Shown here one piece after another: positions 19,767-27,903 of a DNA stretch of 64,000 nucleotides. The stretch is from NCBI GenBank assembly GCA_028289585.1, contig JANQPI010000010.1:124001-188000 (forward strand), given 5' to 3'. This DNA comes from Candidatus Zixiibacteriota bacterium (lineage in GTDB: Bacteria; Zixibacteria; MSB-5A5; GN15; FEB-12). How positions within the stretch are numbered: the stretch's first letter is position 1; each line of letters opens with the position of its first letter. A program made the position numbers and the translations under genes. Under the pieces are notes generated by a model, which saw nothing but the letters and a program-made list of their open reading frames with translations, did no database searches and was not told the origin of the DNA.

Positions 19767-20438
19767 CTAGTCGAGGCGCTCCGACTTATGCCGATGACGG
19801 ATAATCGCACCCTCGGTCATGTAGATGACGTCTTCGGCGATATTCGTTGTGTGATCACCGATGCGCTCCAGGTGACGCGAAAACGCTAGCGAATTGATAA
19901 GCACCTCGGCCTTGGCGGGACTCGTAAGAACGGCCTCCTGAACCAGACGATACGTCTCCTTGTGGAGCTGATCAATTTCATCGTCCGCTGCAAGCACGCG
20001 TCGAGCCTGGTCGGCGTCGAAATTGACCAGGGCGTCGAGCGCATCACGCAGCATCGACTGCGCGACATCAGCCATACGACCAAGATCATACGGCAATGGC
20101 ATCGGCTCAAGATTCGCCATATGCAGGAATCGCTCGGCGAGATTGACAGCAAGATCGCCGATCCGCTCGAGGTCGGAGTTGATCTTCAGTACTGCGACGA
20201 TAAAGCGCAGATCGATCGCCACCGGCTGATGAAGTGCGAGGATTTTCAGGCAATCCTCTTCAACCTCCACTTCCATATCGTCAACGTCGCGATCGTAACT
20301 CACGACATCCTCAGCCAGTTTTGGATCGCGCTTAAGAATGGCTCGTACCGAGCGACCGAGGTTTTCCTCAACCATCGCTCCAACCGTCAGGACCTCTTTC
20401 TTGAGGCGATCCATCTCTCGTTGAAAGTACAGCGCCAT
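19767..20438 (-). CDS. phoU: PhoU phosphate-signalling protein
   Basis: 223 aa, two tandem three-helix PhoU repeats. The typical acidic/aromatic metal-binding signatures are visible: DLRFIVAVLKINSDLERIGDLAVN in the first half (about 75-98) and HLERIGDHTTNIAEDVIY in the second (about 190-207). PhoU links Pst transporter activity to PhoR and restrains phosphate uptake. It is the last gene of the pst operon, 39 bases after pstB, the standard position. This is a canonical PhoU; the window holds a second, fused PhoU domain at 37.2-38.9 kb. Confidence 0.96.
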   Translation of the reverse strand: MALYFQREMDRLKKEVLTVGAMVEENLGRSVRAILKRDPKLAEDVVSYDRDVDDMEVEVEEDCLKILALHQPVAIDLRFIVAVLKINSDLERIGDLAVNLAERFLHMANLEPMPLPYDLGRMADVAQSMLRDALDALVNFDADQARRVLAADDEIDQLHKETYRLVQEAVLTSPAKAEVLINSLAFSRHLERIGDHTTNIAEDVIYMTEGAIIRHRHKSERLD

Positions 20439-20477
20439 GTCGAAACTCCCGGACTAGCGGGTGTGTCAGTTCGTTCC

Positions 20478-21278
20478 CTAGCCGAATCGGCCGGTAATGT
20501 AGTCCTCGGTCCGCTTCTCCTGCGGATTAGTAAATATCTGCGTTGTTTCTCCGGCTTCAACCATTTTCCCCTCGTAGAAGAAAGCGGTCTTGTCCGACAC
20601 GCGCCCGGCCTGCTGCATGTTGTGGGTAACGATGATGATTGTGTAGCTCCCCTTAAGTTCAGCAATCAGGTCCTCAATCTTGGTCGTGGATATCGGATCG
20701 AGCGCTGAGGCCGGTTCGTCCATGAGCAACACTTCCGGTCGGACCGCCAGGGCGCGGGCGATACAGAGCCGCTGCTGCTGTCCCCCCGACAACATGTACG
20801 CGGAGTGACTCAGCTTGTCCTTAACCTCGTCCCAGAGAAACGCCTTCTTGAGCGTGTCCTCAACGGCATGGGTGATTATCTGGCGATCTTTGATGCCGTT
20901 GACTCTCAGGCCGTAGGCGACATTGTCGAAAATCGACTTCGGGAACGGATTGGACTTCTGGAAAACCATGCCGACCCGCGTACGAAGCTGCGAAACGTCG
21001 CCGAACCCATTGTAGATATCGCGATCGTCTAGACGCACCGTTCCCGTCATTCGCGTGCCGGGAATCGTTTCATTCATTCGATTCAGGCACCGAAGAAACG
21101 TGGACTTACCGCACCCGGAAGGTCCGATCAGCGCCGTCACCTTCCCCTTACCCATCGACAGCGTAACATCACGCAGAGCGTGATTGTCTCCATACCAGAA
21201 ATCAACCGTCTCCGCGGTAATCTTGATATGCGTCGAGGTGCGCGGCGGTGCGGATGGGGGCGTGGTCATATCTGTCAT
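20478..21278 (-). CDS. pstB: Phosphate ABC importer ATPase PstB
   Basis: 266 aa. Walker [10 protein letters not shown] at residues 52-60 followed by [10 protein letters not shown], a PstB-specific run. Signature [15 protein letters not shown], Walker B VLLMDEP with ASALDP, and the H-loop in IIVTHNM are all intact. It powers high-affinity phosphate import through PstA/PstC. It follows pstA by 21 bases and precedes phoU in the usual pstSCAB-phoU order. Confidence 0.97.
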   Translation of the reverse strand: MTDMTTPPSAPPRTSTHIKITAETVDFWYGDNHALRDVTLSMGKGKVTALIGPSGCGKSTFLRCLNRMNETIPGTRMTGTVRLDDRDIYNGFGDVSQLRTRVGMVFQKSNPFPKSIFDNVAYGLRVNGIKDRQIITHAVEDTLKKAFLWDEVKDKLSHSAYMLSGGQQQRLCIARALAVRPEVLLMDEPASALDPISTTKIEDLIAELKGSYTIIIVTHNMQQAGRVSDKTAFFYEGKMVEAGETTQIFTNPQEKRTEDYITGRFG

Positions 21279-21299
21279 GAATTGCTACCGTAATCGAGG

Positions 21300-22268
21300 T
21301 TAATCGGCAACTCGTCGCGATCGCATTCGCGATCGAATAAAGATCGCCGTGAAATTCAACAGGAACGTCAGCACAAGTAACGTCAGAACCGTTCCGTACA
21401 GAATTGGTTTCGTTTTGTCAATGTCCGGAGCCTGAGTCGCCAGAATGTATACATGGTACCCCAGCTCCATGAACTGATGATTCAATTGTGTGGGCAGATA
21501 GGGCAGGTAGTACGCGGCCCCGGTAAACAGAATCGGTGCGACTTCGCCAGCGCCGCGGCTGACCGCCAGAATTCCACCGGTCAGAATCCCCGGCAATGCC
21601 TGTGGGATGATAATCCGGAGGATCGTCTGTAACTTCGTTGCTCCAAGCGCATAACTTGCCTCGCGGAGCTCCCGTGGGATAGCCCTCAGGGCCTCCTCGG
21701 TTGAGACGATGACAACCGGCAGGGTGAGCAACGCCAGCGTGAGAGAGGCCCAGATAATCGCTGGCTGACCCCAGTACGGGCGGTCGTCAGCGATAACAAA
21801 GACGCTATCGAGAAAGCCCCCAACAAAGGAGATGAAGAACCCCAGTCCGAAGAGACCGAAGACGATCGACGGCACTCCCGCGAGGTTGTTGATCGAGATC
21901 CGAATCGCACGGGTGATCATCGAATCAGGTCGTGTGTACTCGTGCAGGTAGATTGCGGTGAGTACACCAATCGGCACAACCGCAATGACCATCAGGAAGA
22001 CGAGTGCTACCGTACCGAAGATCGCCGGGAAGATTCCTCCCTCTTCGAGACCGTGAGCTGGCGACTGAGAAATGAACTCCCAACTGATGACACCGATACC
22101 ACCCAGGAAGATATTGCCCAGAATAACGGCGAGAATAGCGGCGATGAGCAGGACCGAAAGCAGCGTCAGTGATTTGGGGATGATGCCCTGCGACTTCTTG
22201 CGGTCACCGATATTGTTGAGGACCTGATTGATCTGCTCGGTGGCCAGGACCGTTGTGCCGTTGCCCAT
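21300..22268 (-). CDS. pstA: Phosphate ABC importer permease PstA
   Basis: 322 aa. Six predicted membrane helices after a cytoplasmic N-terminus of about 35 residues. The binding-protein-dependent transport motif (EALRAIPRELREASYALGAT) near residue 190 contacts PstB, and INNLAGVPSIVFGLFGLGF is PstA-typical. Its start overlaps the pstC stop as TGATG, so translation of the two permeases is probably coupled. With PstC it forms the phosphate channel. Confidence 0.96.
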   Translation of the reverse strand: MGNGTTVLATEQINQVLNNIGDRKKSQGIIPKSLTLLSVLLIAAILAVILGNIFLGGIGVISWEFISQSPAHGLEEGGIFPAIFGTVALVFLMVIAVVPIGVLTAIYLHEYTRPDSMITRAIRISINNLAGVPSIVFGLFGLGFFISFVGGFLDSVFVIADDRPYWGQPAIIWASLTLALLTLPVVIVSTEEALRAIPRELREASYALGATKLQTILRIIIPQALPGILTGGILAVSRGAGEVAPILFTGAAYYLPYLPTQLNHQFMELGYHVYILATQAPDIDKTKPILYGTVLTLLVLTFLLNFTAIFIRSRMRSRRVAD

Positions 22269-23242
22269 CAGGTCACCTTCCCCTGAATCCGTTCCTTGAT
22301 CCGGCGGAGAATGAGATCGCCGCCCAGATTAATGATGAACGTGAAGATGAAGAGTAGTGTCCCAATGAAGAACAGAACGTTGTAGTGTGTCGAGCCGACC
22401 ACGACCTCACCCATCTCCGATGCAATGGTGGCCGACATCGTTCGTATCGAATCAAAGAGACTGGCTGTCGTAAGCGGCGCATTTCCGGACGCCATCAGCA
22501 CGATCATTGTTTCACCGATGGCTCGCCCAAAGCCAAGGACCACACCGGCAGCAATGCCCGGTAGTGCGGCCGGCAACACCATGGTCATCGATACCTGCCA
22601 TTTATTGGCACCAACGGCAAGGGCCGCCTGCCGCAGTGATTGCGGGATCGACGTCATCGCGTCCTCGGCTACGGTGAAGACGATTGGGATTACGGCAAGG
22701 CCGAGCGCGACTCCCGCGACGAACGCGTTGAGCCGGTACGTGAAGCCGAAGACTTCTCGGAAGACCGTCGCCATCACGATGAGCGCGAAGAATCCGAGGA
22801 CCACCGACGGGATGCCGGCAAGGATTTCAATGATCGGCTTTATGAACTCACGCCATCGCTTTGATGCGAATTCCGAGGAATAAATCGCAGCGCCAACGGC
22901 AAGGGGTACGGCAAAGAGCATTGCAATGACGGCCGCCTTAATCGATCCAAGGACGAGGGGCATGAGCGAAAACTTCGGCTGCCGCGAATTGGGAGCCCAC
23001 GACCAGAGCGGATCGCGCCCCTCGCGAAACTCCTGCTTAAACACCATTTTATCGAGCGAAGCGGTCTCCTGGACCGCTTCGGACGTGAAGATCGGAATGG
23101 CTTCTTTGAAGATGAAGACGAAGATCAGAAAGATACCGATCAGGGCCGTGAAAGCACTGACACGAATGATTCCCGAACCGATTCCCTCAAAGAGTTTCGA
23201 TTTCGGTTTGAACGGGAGCGTACCCTGATTCGAATCTGTCAT
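22268..23242 (-). CDS. pstC: Phosphate ABC importer permease PstC
   Basis: 324 aa, six membrane helices. A periplasmic insert lies after the first helix (about 50-90), and the coupling motif EDAMTSIPQSLRQAALAVGA sits near 195-214. IKPIIEILAGIPSVVLGFFAL is typical of PstC. It lies 15 bases after pstS and overlaps pstA. Functions with PstA as the transmembrane pore. Confidence 0.96.
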   Translation of the reverse strand: MTDSNQGTLPFKPKSKLFEGIGSGIIRVSAFTALIGIFLIFVFIFKEAIPIFTSEAVQETASLDKMVFKQEFREGRDPLWSWAPNSRQPKFSLMPLVLGSIKAAVIAMLFAVPLAVGAAIYSSEFASKRWREFIKPIIEILAGIPSVVLGFFALIVMATVFREVFGFTYRLNAFVAGVALGLAVIPIVFTVAEDAMTSIPQSLRQAALAVGANKWQVSMTMVLPAALPGIAAGVVLGFGRAIGETMIVLMASGNAPLTTASLFDSIRTMSATIASEMGEVVVGSTHYNVLFFIGTLLFIFTFIINLGGDLILRRIKERIQGKVT

Positions 23243-23257
23243 CGCCAGTAACCGACA

Positions 23258-24121
23258 TCAGTCGGTAATTAGGTTCGCCTGTGCGTCTTCCGGGTGAAGC
23301 GGGACGTAGTCCGTTTCGCGAGCGATCGTCTGACCTTCCTCCGAGAGAACCCAATTGACAAGTTCTTTGATCATCCCGTTCGGCTTGCCATTCGTGTACC
23401 AGAAAAGCGGCCGGGAAATTGGGTACGTTCCCTCCGAGATCGATTCGAACGTCGGGTCGACTGGCTCATCGTCGGCTGTGTACGCCACCATCAGATGACG
23501 AATCGATTCACCGTATGCGATCCCTCCGTAGCCAATGCCATTCGGGTCTTGTGAGACCGCATTGACGACCGCAGCGGTGCCGGGGAGTGACTGAGTTCGC
23601 GGATCGAAATCTTCGTCGTCGAGCACTTTCTCGCGGAAGTACATGAACGTTCCGGAGTTGTTCTCGCGGCTGTAGAGAATGATCGGCTCATCCGGGCCAC
23701 CGATTTCCGACCAGTTGGTGATGTAACCGGTATAGATGTCACGCAAATCGGTCAGTGTGATCGTCTCGATGGGATTCGAGTTGTGGACAAAGACCGCGAT
23801 GCCATCGAGCGCCACGGCGACCTCGAAGACGTCAATGCCACGCTCCTTGGCAAGCTCGTACTCTTCCTCATGAAAGGGGCGAGAGGCCTCGCAGATGTCA
23901 GTTGTGCCGTTGAGTAGCGAGGCGATACCGCGACCGGAGCCGCCTCCGGAGACTTGAATAATAACGTCATCATGCCGCTTCATGAACTCCTCGGCCCATC
24001 GTTGACCGAGCCGAACCAGAGTATCCGAGCCGGTGATCGTGATCCTAACCGGTGTATCACTCTGAAGGGTCGTGGCGGCGAAAATGGTGACAAGCGCGAG
24101 AACAGCAAGTCGCTTGAACAT
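23258..24121 (-). CDS. pstS: Periplasmic phosphate-binding protein PstS
   Basis: 287 aa. Signal peptide about 1-20 without a lipobox cysteine, so the mature protein should be soluble in the periplasm. Phosphate-contact motifs of the family are visible: ITGSDT near 29-34, SGGGSGRGI near 57-65 and RENNSGTF near 145-152. ATG 24121 is preceded by AAGGAG at good spacing. It is first in the pst operon and has its own 147-base upstream gap, consistent with a promoter there. It delivers phosphate to PstCAB. Confidence 0.96.
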   Translation of the reverse strand: MFKRLAVLALVTIFAATTLQSDTPVRITITGSDTLVRLGQRWAEEFMKRHDDVIIQVSGGGSGRGIASLLNGTTDICEASRPFHEEEYELAKERGIDVFEVAVALDGIAVFVHNSNPIETITLTDLRDIYTGYITNWSEIGGPDEPIILYSRENNSGTFMYFREKVLDDEDFDPRTQSLPGTAAVVNAVSQDPNGIGYGGIAYGESIRHLMVAYTADDEPVDPTFESISEGTYPISRPLFWYTNGKPNGMIKELVNWVLSEEGQTIARETDYVPLHPEDAQANLITD

Positions 24122-24268
24122 CCGAAACTCCTTACTTGTGGTGGGATTGGGAGGTGGTCATATGTTTCTCGTAGTGATACACCTGCCGGTTCTTCCGCAC
24201 CCATGCGAAAGTGCTGTGCGACAACGGGTCCCCCAACCGGAAATTTGTTAGGAATCCGTTAGCGGAGG
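24122..24268 (-). promoter_or_regulatory. Probable promoter region of pstSCAB-phoU
   Basis: This 147-base gap separates the phoR stop from pstS, all on the minus strand. An AAGGAG ribosome site for pstS is clear near its end. I could not find a convincing pair of PhoB half-sites of the E. coli type, nor a clear minus-10/minus-35 pair; a lineage-specific operator may exist. Calling it a promoter rests on the gap and gene order. Confidence 0.45.
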
Positions 24269-26068
24269 TTACGACGCCTGTCGGCGAACCGCCAGAGGAA
24301 GTCGAATCGAAAATGAAGTGCCGACCTCGGGGCCGCTTTCCACGGTAACCGCACCGCGGTGCGCCAGGGCGATATGCTTCACAATCGCGAGTCCCAGTCC
24401 GGTACCACCCGATTCCCGGCTGCGTCCCTTGTCGACCCGGTAAAAGCGCTCGAAGATACGTTCCCGATGCTCTTCGGGGATTCCGGGTCCGCGGTCCGAG
24501 ACCGAAATCGTTAGAAAATGCCCATCGCGACGGCTCGTGATGCGAACGATGGAATCCTCGGGTCCGTACTTGATCGCATTGTCGATTAGATTGACCAGCG
24601 CCTGCTGAAGCAGCGAGGGGTTCATGGGTATGGTCGTCTGTTCGTCGTCAAAATCGCATTCCAGGACCACGTTGCGCTCCGCCGCCATATCAGCCCGTTC
24701 GCGTACCGCACCGCGACAGACTTCGGCGACCGAACCGGGACTGAGGTCGATTTGTGCGCGCTCGACTCGCTGTTCGATACGAGACAGGGACAGCAAATCC
24801 TCAATAATGGCGTTAAGCCGATCGACTTGCCGGGCGATGACCCCCAGGAATCGTCGCTGATCCTCCGGCGAGTCAATCCCGCCGTCGATGATCGTTTCCA
24901 GGTAGCCTTTGACCGACGTTAAGGGGGTCCGCAACTCGTGCGATACGTTAGCAACGAATTCGCGACGAACGTTTTCCAGTCGCCGGATTCGGGTCACGTC
25001 ATTAAAGACCAATACCACACCCAGGGGTTTGCTCTCGGAATCCAGAAGTGGCGATCCGTGGGCCTGCAAAAAGATCTCTTCCCGACGCGGCGTCGTCATC
25101 ACGATCTCCTCCTCGACAGGTCCTGTCGAACCACGCGTCTTTTCCAGAAGCCGCAGGAGCTGGCTGTTTCGTACCACCTCGTGGATCGGTCGTCCGAGAG
25201 CCTGTTCGGGACGAACGTTGAGGAGCGTTCCGGCAGTACGGTTGAGATTGATTAGCCGGTCTCCGCCATCAACCGCGACGACGCCTTCGATCATCGAGGC
25301 AAGGATCGCTTCCTGTTCGTTGCGTTGCTGAGTGACAATCCGAATCCGATCGGCCAGCTCCGCGGACATGAAGTTAATCGCTTCGGCCAACGAACCGATC
25401 TCCTCAGAATCGGCCACCGGAAGCCGGTAGGTGAGATCACCTTTGGCAACGAGCGCTGCCCCCTGGCGAATCAACTCAAGGGGGCGGGCCAGCCGACGGG
25501 CCACATAGAGTGATACGAGCGATACAAGCAGAATCATTCCAACCGAACCAAGGCCGAGCTGCCAATAGACCTGACTCATCGATTGTTCGATAGCGGTGGT
25601 TTCGACTCCCGCTCGAATAACACCGATCAATCCCTGATCATCGCCAATGGGCAGTGCACAATAGATCATGCGTTTGCCGACGATTGGGTCGCGCCGACTC
25701 TCGACGCCAACAGCGCCACCGAGGGCGGTGATGATTTCCGGCATATCGGCGAGTCGCGGTAGTTCGCTCGGCGCGCCGCCCGAGAAGCCGACCGGCCGTC
25801 CTGAGCGGGTCATGATGACAATCTGATAGCCGGTCAATTCGCCGACTACCGCAGCCAGTGAATCTGCGGTTGGGGGGTCGATCGTGCGGCTTTCGTCGGT
25901 CAATAACTCGCGCAGCACGGCGGCTTGTCGTTCGAGTCCGATTGCGGCCTGGCGTTCGAGCACCCGTTCGACCGACCCGGCTGCAAAGAGACCGACCACC
26001 AACAGCGAAACGAGGGCGATGATCAGATAGGTTGGGTAGAGCTGCCAGACAAGGCGAGGGCGAGCCAT
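24269..26068 (-). CDS. phoR: PhoR-like sensor histidine kinase
   Basis: 599 aa. A first membrane helix near 10-30, a periplasmic/extracytoplasmic sensor of about 130 residues, a second helix near 165-185 (IGMILLVSLVSLYVA), HAMP (about 188-240), PAS (about 258-370, ILASMIEGVVAVD), HisKA with phospho-acceptor His377 in NVSHELRTPL, and a HATPase domain (N-box NLIDNAIKYG, G-box GTGLGLAIVKH). It follows its response regulator by three bases and precedes pstS, so it is most likely the phosphate-limitation sensor. It is longer than E. coli PhoR because of the extracytoplasmic domain, as in Gram-positive PhoR; the ligand cannot be told. Confidence 0.92.
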   Translation of the reverse strand: MARPRLVWQLYPTYLIIALVSLLVVGLFAAGSVERVLERQAAIGLERQAAVLRELLTDESRTIDPPTADSLAAVVGELTGYQIVIMTRSGRPVGFSGGAPSELPRLADMPEIITALGGAVGVESRRDPIVGKRMIYCALPIGDDQGLIGVIRAGVETTAIEQSMSQVYWQLGLGSVGMILLVSLVSLYVARRLARPLELIRQGAALVAKGDLTYRLPVADSEEIGSLAEAINFMSAELADRIRIVTQQRNEQEAILASMIEGVVAVDGGDRLINLNRTAGTLLNVRPEQALGRPIHEVVRNSQLLRLLEKTRGSTGPVEEEIVMTTPRREEIFLQAHGSPLLDSESKPLGVVLVFNDVTRIRRLENVRREFVANVSHELRTPLTSVKGYLETIIDGGIDSPEDQRRFLGVIARQVDRLNAIIEDLLSLSRIEQRVERAQIDLSPGSVAEVCRGAVRERADMAAERNVVLECDFDDEQTTIPMNPSLLQQALVNLIDNAIKYGPEDSIVRITSRRDGHFLTISVSDRGPGIPEEHRERIFERFYRVDKGRSRESGGTGLGLAIVKHIALAHRGAVTVESGPEVGTSFSIRLPLAVRRQAS

Positions 26069-26071
26069 GGG

Positions 26072-26758
26072 CTAGTCCCGAAAGCGGTAACCGACTCCCC
26101 GGACGGTTTCGATACGACTTCCTGCCGGGCCGAGTTTCTTCCGCAGACCGACGACCTGAACGTCGACCGAACGATCGGTCACGACCGCATCTGATCCCCG
26201 GACGGCATTGACAATCTGATAGCGGGTAAAGACCCAGCCCGGACGGCGAGCCAGGGTGTGGAGCAGCCGAAACTCGGTATTGGTCAGCTGCACCTCCTCG
26301 CCATTGACCCGCACTTCGCGCCGCCCCGGATCAATCTGCAAATCGCTAAAGACCAGGACCCTGTCGTCGGAATCACCATTCTCGTGATTTCGGCGCAGCA
26401 CCGCCTTGACACGAGCGAGGAGAACGCGCGGGGAGAACGGTTTGGTGACGTAATCGTCGGCACCCAATTCAAGTCCGGCGACGATGTCCGATTCCTCCTC
26501 GCGGGCGGAAACGATGATCACCGGAATAGCGCTGGTCGCTGTGTTACGTTGGAGGGAACGGCAGATATCAAGACCGCTCAGGCCCGGGAGCATGAGATCG
26601 AGGACGATCAGATCAGGGGCGACCGAATTGATCTGCTCCAGCGCCGACTCTCCGTCGCTGGCAATATCTACCCGATAGCCGTCCCGCTCCAGATGATGCC
26701 GGACCAGCTCGCGAATATCAGCTTCGTCTTCAACGACCAGGATTCGTTCTTGACTCAT
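26072..26758 (-). CDS. phoB: PhoB-like OmpR-family response regulator (first of two)
   Basis: 228 aa. Receiver domain with acidic pocket near 11-12 and phospho-acceptor Asp54 (IVLDLMLPG), Thr/Ser switch in VIIVSARE and Lys in YVTKPFSP. A linker precedes a winged-helix OmpR/PhoB DNA-binding domain (about 130-228; VQLTNTEFRLLHTLARRPGWVF). It directly precedes phoR with a three-base gap, so this copy is the likely cognate partner of the kinase. A closely similar regulator lies 134 bases upstream on the same strand. Confidence 0.92.
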   Translation of the reverse strand: MSQERILVVEDEADIRELVRHHLERDGYRVDIASDGESALEQINSVAPDLIVLDLMLPGLSGLDICRSLQRNTATSAIPVIIVSAREEESDIVAGLELGADDYVTKPFSPRVLLARVKAVLRRNHENGDSDDRVLVFSDLQIDPGRREVRVNGEEVQLTNTEFRLLHTLARRPGWVFTRYQIVNAVRGSDAVVTDRSVDVQVVGLRKKLGPAGSRIETVRGVGYRFRD

Positions 26759-26892
26759 GCGTCGGGAGAAATATCACAACCTGCCCAGCGGCAAGAAGCC
26801 CCCCCGAACGCAATCTGTCAATCGTCAAAATCGGTCGTACCCTTTAGGACTATGACGGAGAATGGGCGAGAATGAACTGGATTATAGTCGGA

Positions 26893-27591
26893 TTACGGTT
26901 GTTCGCGGAACCGGTAGCCGACACCGCGAACGGTCTCGATGTATCGACCGAATTCACCGAGTTTGCGACGAAGACCGACGATATGGACATCGACCGATCG
27001 ATCGGTCACGACGATATCGTCGCCGCGAACCCCCGAAACGATCTGGTAGCGGGTGAACACCCATCCCGGCGACCGAGCTAGGAAATGCAGGATCCGAAAT
27101 TCGGTAAGTGAGAGATCAACAGTTTCGCCGTTGGCCTTCACTTCAAATCGGCCAGGGTGGATCTCCAACTTGTGGACGGTGAGCGGAGGGGTGTCATGGA
27201 CCGGCTCACCATTGCGACGTCTCAGCATGGCCCGGATTTTAGCCGCCAGGACTTTGGGTGAGAACGGCTTATTGACGTAATCATCTGCCCCAATTTCCAG
27301 CCCGGTAACCATGTCGACTTCTTCGGTTCGCGCGGTCACCATGATTACCGGGATCGCGTTGGTGGACGTATCCTGTTTGAGGAGGCGACAGACTTCCAAG
27401 CCGTCCATGCCGGGCAGCATCAGGTCGAGAAGGATCAGTCGGGGCGGTTGCGATCGGGCTGCGGTGAGTCCCTCCTCACCCGTGCGGCAGAGGCGGACCT
27501 GATAGCCCTCCTTGAGTAGATTAAACCGAATCAGTTCCTGAATATCCGGTTCATCCTCAATGACCAGAATCGCTTCGTTGCCCGCGCTCAC
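26893..27591 (-). CDS. PhoB-like OmpR-family response regulator (second, paralogous)
   Basis: 232 aa. Receiver with Asp56 (LILLDLMLPGMDG), MVTARTEE and YVNKPFSP; winged-helix domain at about 135-232 (VDLSLTEFRILHFLARSPGWVF). Overall it is very similar to the neighbouring PhoB-like protein, and both end in ETVRGVGYRFR. The start is GTG 27591, preceded by GGAGGT. It is the first minus-strand gene of the phosphate block and is divergent from the TonB receptor. Only one kinase lies nearby, so this copy either shares PhoR, has a distant kinase, or tunes the response; the sequence does not decide. Confidence 0.9.
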   Translation of the reverse strand: MSAGNEAILVIEDEPDIQELIRFNLLKEGYQVRLCRTGEEGLTAARSQPPRLILLDLMLPGMDGLEVCRLLKQDTSTNAIPVIMVTARTEEVDMVTGLEIGADDYVNKPFSPKVLAAKIRAMLRRRNGEPVHDTPPLTVHKLEIHPGRFEVKANGETVDLSLTEFRILHFLARSPGWVFTRYQIVSGVRGDDIVVTDRSVDVHIVGLRRKLGEFGRYIETVRGVGYRFREQP

Positions 27592-27903
27592 GAGACCTCC
27601 GCATCACAGCCGTTTGCGGCAAGGCTCGGCTTTCCTTGTTAGCCGACGGTGAGTATTACCTTAGAACGCCGTTAGTCATTGAAGATCAGGATGGTCCGAT
27701 ATCGTCCGCAATCATCCGGTCTCGAATCCACGGACACCAATGTCCAATTTGCACAACTTATTCAGAATCTAAAAGGGCACTAATATTTCCCAAACAAATC
27801 TCAACGACTCTCGCCGCGTTGAACAGGTTTGTCGACGGGCGGGTTCTGCCTCTCGCCAAACGGACATAAGGATTTGGAAGGTTTTGGAGGAGTCTAGGTC
27901 GCT
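27592..27903. promoter_or_regulatory. Divergent intergenic region between the phosphate block and the TonB receptor
   Basis: 312 bases with no gene. It is more AT-rich than its surroundings between about 27740 and 27800. A small palindrome GGACA-CCAA-TGTCC lies at 27732-27745, and TAATAT at 27781 could be part of a plus-strand promoter. A strong ribosome site (GGAGGAG, about 27886-27892) precedes ATG 27904. No E. coli-type Pho box was found. It probably holds the promoters of both divergent units. Confidence 0.45.

Noticed and set aside
24122-24268. Search for a classical Pho box upstream of pstS (and in 26759-26892 and 27592-27903)
   Set aside because: Only isolated half-sites such as CTGTCA near 26815 were seen, without a second half at the right spacing. 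This is not enough to call an operator.
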